A stretch of 64,000 nt of DNA from assembly GCF_029784155.1 (NCBI RefSeq), contig NC_073693.1, positions 236,038,447 to 236,102,446 on the forward strand, given 5' to 3'. This document shows, piece after piece, positions 61,640 through 64,000 of this stretch. Source of the stretch: Uranotaenia lowii. Lineage: Eukaryota > Arthropoda > Insecta > Diptera > Culicidae. How positions within the stretch are numbered: position 1 is the stretch's first letter; the number at the start of each line of letters is the position of its first letter. The notes beneath the pieces are model-generated. The model worked only from the letters and a program-made list of their open reading frames with translations. It was not told the origin of the DNA and did not search any database. The position numbers and the translations under genes were made by a program.

Positions 61640-62269
61640 AAAAACAAATCTCATTACAACAACACAAAGCCAAAATTCATTCCAACTCAATCGCTCAAGC
61701 TGAACGGTTGTGTTCTCCCAACGTTTCGATCGGAGTGTGTTTTATTATAACTCGCTGCTTTTGTGAAATCGGACAGTGCAGTTAGTCCGAACGTGGTGGT
61801 TTGTTTTTCTACCGACCAAATCGTTTGCCGAATTCCAGAGACACGAAATTGAAATTGGCGTGAGTTTTATCTGGCCATCATCATCGGTGCGAGTGTTGTC
61901 GCCATCGGGGAAGTGTTAATTGTTCCCCCGACAAACCCGAGTGTGGATAACGTGGGAGCTGTTACCGTTGGTTCCGGTGCTGTTTGCCGTGGGTAGCAGG
62001 ATACAGGACGTCTCGGTGGATCGGTCGTTTGTGTTCAAGAGCGTCATCAGCAGCAAAGACTCAACTTGGTCGCCATCTTCTTCCAAGGACCACGTGGTTG
62101 CTGAACAAAAGAAGATACATGCAATTGAAAAGTGCAAGAACCTTTGTAAGTCTCTTTTTTCATTTTTTCACTATTCTCTCGTCTATTTATTTCCCTGTAC
62201 ATATTTTGAATTTTGGTTGCTTCGGTCATATTTTAAACACGGGCGACATTCGTGTTCCCGTGCAAAAAT

Positions 62270-63703
62270 ATGAACGAAGGCGGGGGGTTAAACTCGTCAT
62301 CGGTGGACGAAAAGGAAGCCATGTACGAGAATGAAGAGCATTTGGAGGATTCAGACGATGCTGGTCCCTCAAGTGCTAATCATTCTCGTACGTCCAATAA
62401 TTCTTCATCACCCACAGATGACAGTGTAGCTCCTCGACTCCGAACCTACACAGATGGTTCGTCTTTTTCTGGGCCATGGGTGGTTTTCATCCGGCCCAAA
62501 GCTAACGGCAAACAGCTAAACGTAGTGCAGATCACTAAAGATCTGGCGAGGTGGCCCTCCGTAACCTGCGTTACTAAGGTGCGACCAAACAAGTTGCGCG
62601 TTGTCGTGGACAATCATAAATCCGCTAATGAAATTGTTGCCAGCAAATTCATTAATTTAGAGTACCACGTCTACATTCCGGCTCGAAACGTAGAGATAGA
62701 GGGCGTGATCTCAGAAATGAGTCTGGAGGCTGGGTACGTTAAATCCCACGGCGCTGGTAAATTTAAGAGCCTTGATTCGACTTCGGTCGAAATCTTGGAT
62801 TGCCGCCAACTCAATACTACCACCGTCGTAGAAGGAGTTAAAAAGTACTCGCCTTCAGCTTCATTTCGAGTGACCTTTGCGGGTACCGCCCTCCCTCACT
62901 ACGTCTTGATTGACGGAGTTTTGAGGCTTCCTGTGCGGCTCTTCGTGCCTCGCCCGATGGAATGCAAAAATTGCATTAAATTGGGGCATACAGCTTCCCA
63001 TTGTTGTAGCAAGAAGCGTTGCCCCAAATGCGGGGAGGTTCATGGGGATGGAGCATGCTCAGCAATAGAACAGAAATGTATCTATTGCGGGGGCTCACCT
63101 CATGACATCTCCTTGTGCGAGGCGTTTAAGAGCCGCTGGGATAGTCAAAGGCGCTCTTTGAAGGAACGGTCAAAACGTTCCTATGCCGCCATACTAAAGG
63201 GCGCGGCGCCTCCGATCCAACCGCAGTCCAGTAACATTTTCACAGTGCTGCCAGTTGACAACGAGGACACAACAGATGAGGAGAACCCGTTTATTTTTGT
63301 AGCGAACTCGCGAAAACGTTCAAAACCAACTACTAAGACCCCTAAGATTCCGAATAAAATCCCGACAATCAGCCCTCCAATCAACATCACCAAAAAAGTG
63401 ATTGCTACAGACAAGAAAAAACAAGTTCCTCCTGGATTCCGCGCGACCTTTTCTCCACAGAATAATTCAACAGCAGCTGGGACTTCAAAAGCTCCCGTTA
63501 CTAATGCGGATTTGTCAGAATCAACTCATCAACCGGGACTTTTCAAGTTTTCTGACATACTTAATGGAATTTTCACGTTTTTTAACGTTTCTGAATCCAT
63601 AAGAAGTATTGTTAGTGCAATGCTTCCTATGGTTAAGACATTTTTGAAGCAATTGATGCAAACTTGGCCCCTTCTTTCAGTGTTTATCTCTCTCGATGGC
63701 TAA
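62270..63703 (+). CDS. ORF1 (Gag-like RNA-binding protein) of the I-clade LINE
   Basis: The protein is about 477 residues from the ATG at 62270; an in-frame ATG at 62252 is also possible. Residue numbers here count from 62252. After an acidic, serine-rich N terminus, residues about 70-235 form an RRM-like region (GPWVVFIRP to LPVRLFVPRP). Three zinc knuckles follow at residues 238-289: CKNCIKLGHTASHC (C-x2-C-x4-H-x4-C), CPKCGEVHGDGAC (C-x2-C-x3-H-x4-C) and CIYCGGSPHDISLC. The C terminus is basic, then hydrophobic. Such proteins coat the element RNA and form the particle used in retrotransposition. The stop TAA at 63701-63703 lies inside the start of ORF2. Assignment to the I group is from the zinc-knuckle layout and the ORF2 start. 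Confidence 0.88.
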   Translation: MNEGGGLNSSSVDEKEAMYENEEHLEDSDDAGPSSANHSRTSNNSSSPTDDSVAPRLRTYTDGSSFSGPWVVFIRPKANGKQLNVVQITKDLARWPSVTCVTKVRPNKLRVVVDNHKSANEIVASKFINLEYHVYIPARNVEIEGVISEMSLEAGYVKSHGAGKFKSLDSTSVEILDCRQLNTTTVVEGVKKYSPSASFRVTFAGTALPHYVLIDGVLRLPVRLFVPRPMECKNCIKLGHTASHCCSKKRCPKCGEVHGDGACSAIEQKCIYCGGSPHDISLCEAFKSRWDSQRRSLKERSKRSYAAILKGAAPPIQPQSSNIFTVLPVDNEDTTDEENPFIFVANSRKRSKPTTKTPKIPNKIPTISPPINITKKVIATDKKKQVPPGFRATFSPQNNSTAAGTSKAPVTNADLSESTHQPGLFKFSDILNGIFTFFNVSESIRSIVSAMLPMVKTFLKQLMQTWPLLSVFISLDG

Positions 63704-64000
63704 TTTACGCCGAGAGGTCGGAGATATCACTGTTTTACAGTGGAATTGTCGTAGTCTCGTCCCTAAACTGGACCCGTTCAAATTTTTACTTCATGAAACT
63801 AGTTGCGATATTTTTGCGTTGTCCGAAACTTGGCTTTCTTCACAATCTAACATCTCATTCCACGATTTTAATGTCATACGTCTAGACCGCGACGATTCTT
63901 ATGGAGGGGTGCTTTTGGGGATCAATAAGCACCACTCCTTCTATAGAATCCACCTCCCTTTATCAGGAGGAATTGAAGCTGTTGCATGTCATACAACTAT
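63696..64000 (+). CDS. ORF2 start (APE endonuclease) of the I-clade LINE, cut by the window end
   Basis: The ATG at 63696 overlaps the ORF1 stop in the 8-bp sequence ATGGCTAA. The frame stays open for 101 residues to the window edge. It shows the endonuclease motif ITVLQWNCRSL with the catalytic asparagine at residue 17, and FALSETWLSS with the catalytic glutamate at residue 44, followed by SYGGVLLGIN. The QWNCRSL form is characteristic of the I and related clades. The full protein would continue with reverse transcriptase and probably RNase H. Translation probably depends on re-initiation at the overlap. Confidence 0.88.
   Translation, partial: MANLRREVGDITVLQWNCRSLVPKLDPFKFLLHETSCDIFALSETWLSSQSNISFHDFNVIRLDRDDSYGGVLLGINKHHSFYRIHLPLSGGIEAVACHTT

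Larger units (their letters stand above)
57446..64000 (+). other. Start of the next intron of the Sidestep-like gene
   Basis: This begins at the donor GTAAGT and no further host exon is recognisable to the window end. The first 900 bases (about 57500-58350) are somewhat GC-richer, with no convincing coding potential. From 58350 to 59830 it is AT-rich unassigned sequence. It then contains a hAT-end relic, a hairpin MITE and an I-clade LINE, listed separately. Confidence 0.7.
61677..64000 (+). mobile_element. I-clade non-LTR retrotransposon, 5' part, apparently intact
   Basis: A GC-richer leader from about 61677 precedes two overlapping open frames typical of I-type LINEs: ORF1 with zinc knuckles, then ORF2 beginning with an endonuclease. 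The exact 5' end is not fixed because the 3' end and any target duplication lie beyond the window. No stop or frameshift is seen in the part present, in contrast to every other autonomous element in the window. It lies in the same orientation as the host gene. Confidence 0.8.

Noticed and set aside
61920..62334. Two open frames ahead of the LINE ORF1
   Set aside because: They overlap the leader and the start of ORF1 in other frames and show no domain. ORF1 has clear zinc knuckles in its own frame.

Overview
This window is arthropod nuclear DNA, almost certainly from a mosquito (Culicidae) or a close lower-dipteran relative. It is AT-rich, its few host exons are small and bounded by consensus GT/AG splice sites, and nearly everything else is intronic sequence packed with eukaryotic transposable elements. 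The two Tc1/mariner transposases have D-37-E and D-37-D catalytic spacing, as in the ITmD37E and ITmD37D groups described from mosquitoes. No prokaryotic genes, rRNA genes or CRISPR arrays are seen.

The host gene is one immunoglobulin-superfamily gene on the + strand, seen as three internal exons: 7989-8192, 8402-8553 and 57301-57445. Their joined translation resembles the Sidestep (side) family of axon-guidance receptors: an Ig-domain end, a linker, then a C2-type Ig domain. The two cysteines of that second domain lie in different exons separated by an intron of about 48.7 kb (8554-57300). The upstream intron fills 1-7988 and the downstream intron runs from 57446 past the window end.

The giant intron is a layered collection of mobile elements. 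From left to right it holds: a Penelope-like remnant with a GIY-YIG fragment between inverted arms (10591-11832); a region of repeated TGACGTCA palindromes (12.1-14.6 kb); a tandem and foldback repeat carrying a tRNA-like cloverleaf (18.1-19.1 kb, diverged copy at 56.1-56.5 kb); a TIR element with a smaller MITE inside it (19458-20520); a DD37E mariner interrupted by a non-autonomous hAT element with a perfect 8-bp target duplication (21807-25032); three copies of a TTAA-flanked, poly-G-ended MITE (26.6, 45.5 and 47.3 kb); a decayed Jockey/CR1-type LINE (28.15-29.84 kb, minus); two copies of a 0.96-kb TA-flanked element (31.9 and 50.9 kb); a Helitron with a minisatellite that contains a 4.0-kb TIR element, which in turn contains a 0.9-kb TIR element (34175-40228); a tRNA-derived SINE with a 13-bp target duplication (40485-40675); a CR1-like LINE on the minus strand (49.7-54.16 kb) split by one of the 0.96-kb elements; and a DD37D mariner (54703-55973).

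The right-hand intron contains a large hairpin MITE (about 60971-61639) and the 5' part of an I-clade non-LTR retrotransposon that looks intact (about 61677-64000). Its ORF1 has three CCHC zinc knuckles and its ORF2 endonuclease begins in an 8-bp ATGGCTAA overlap and is still open at the window edge. The remaining intervals are AT-rich intron in which no gene is recognised. A few GC-richer islands (20.5-21.35, 25.44-26.3, 41.35-42.2, 43.0-44.66 and 57.5-58.35 kb) might be unique or regulatory intron sequence, but this cannot be decided from one sequence.
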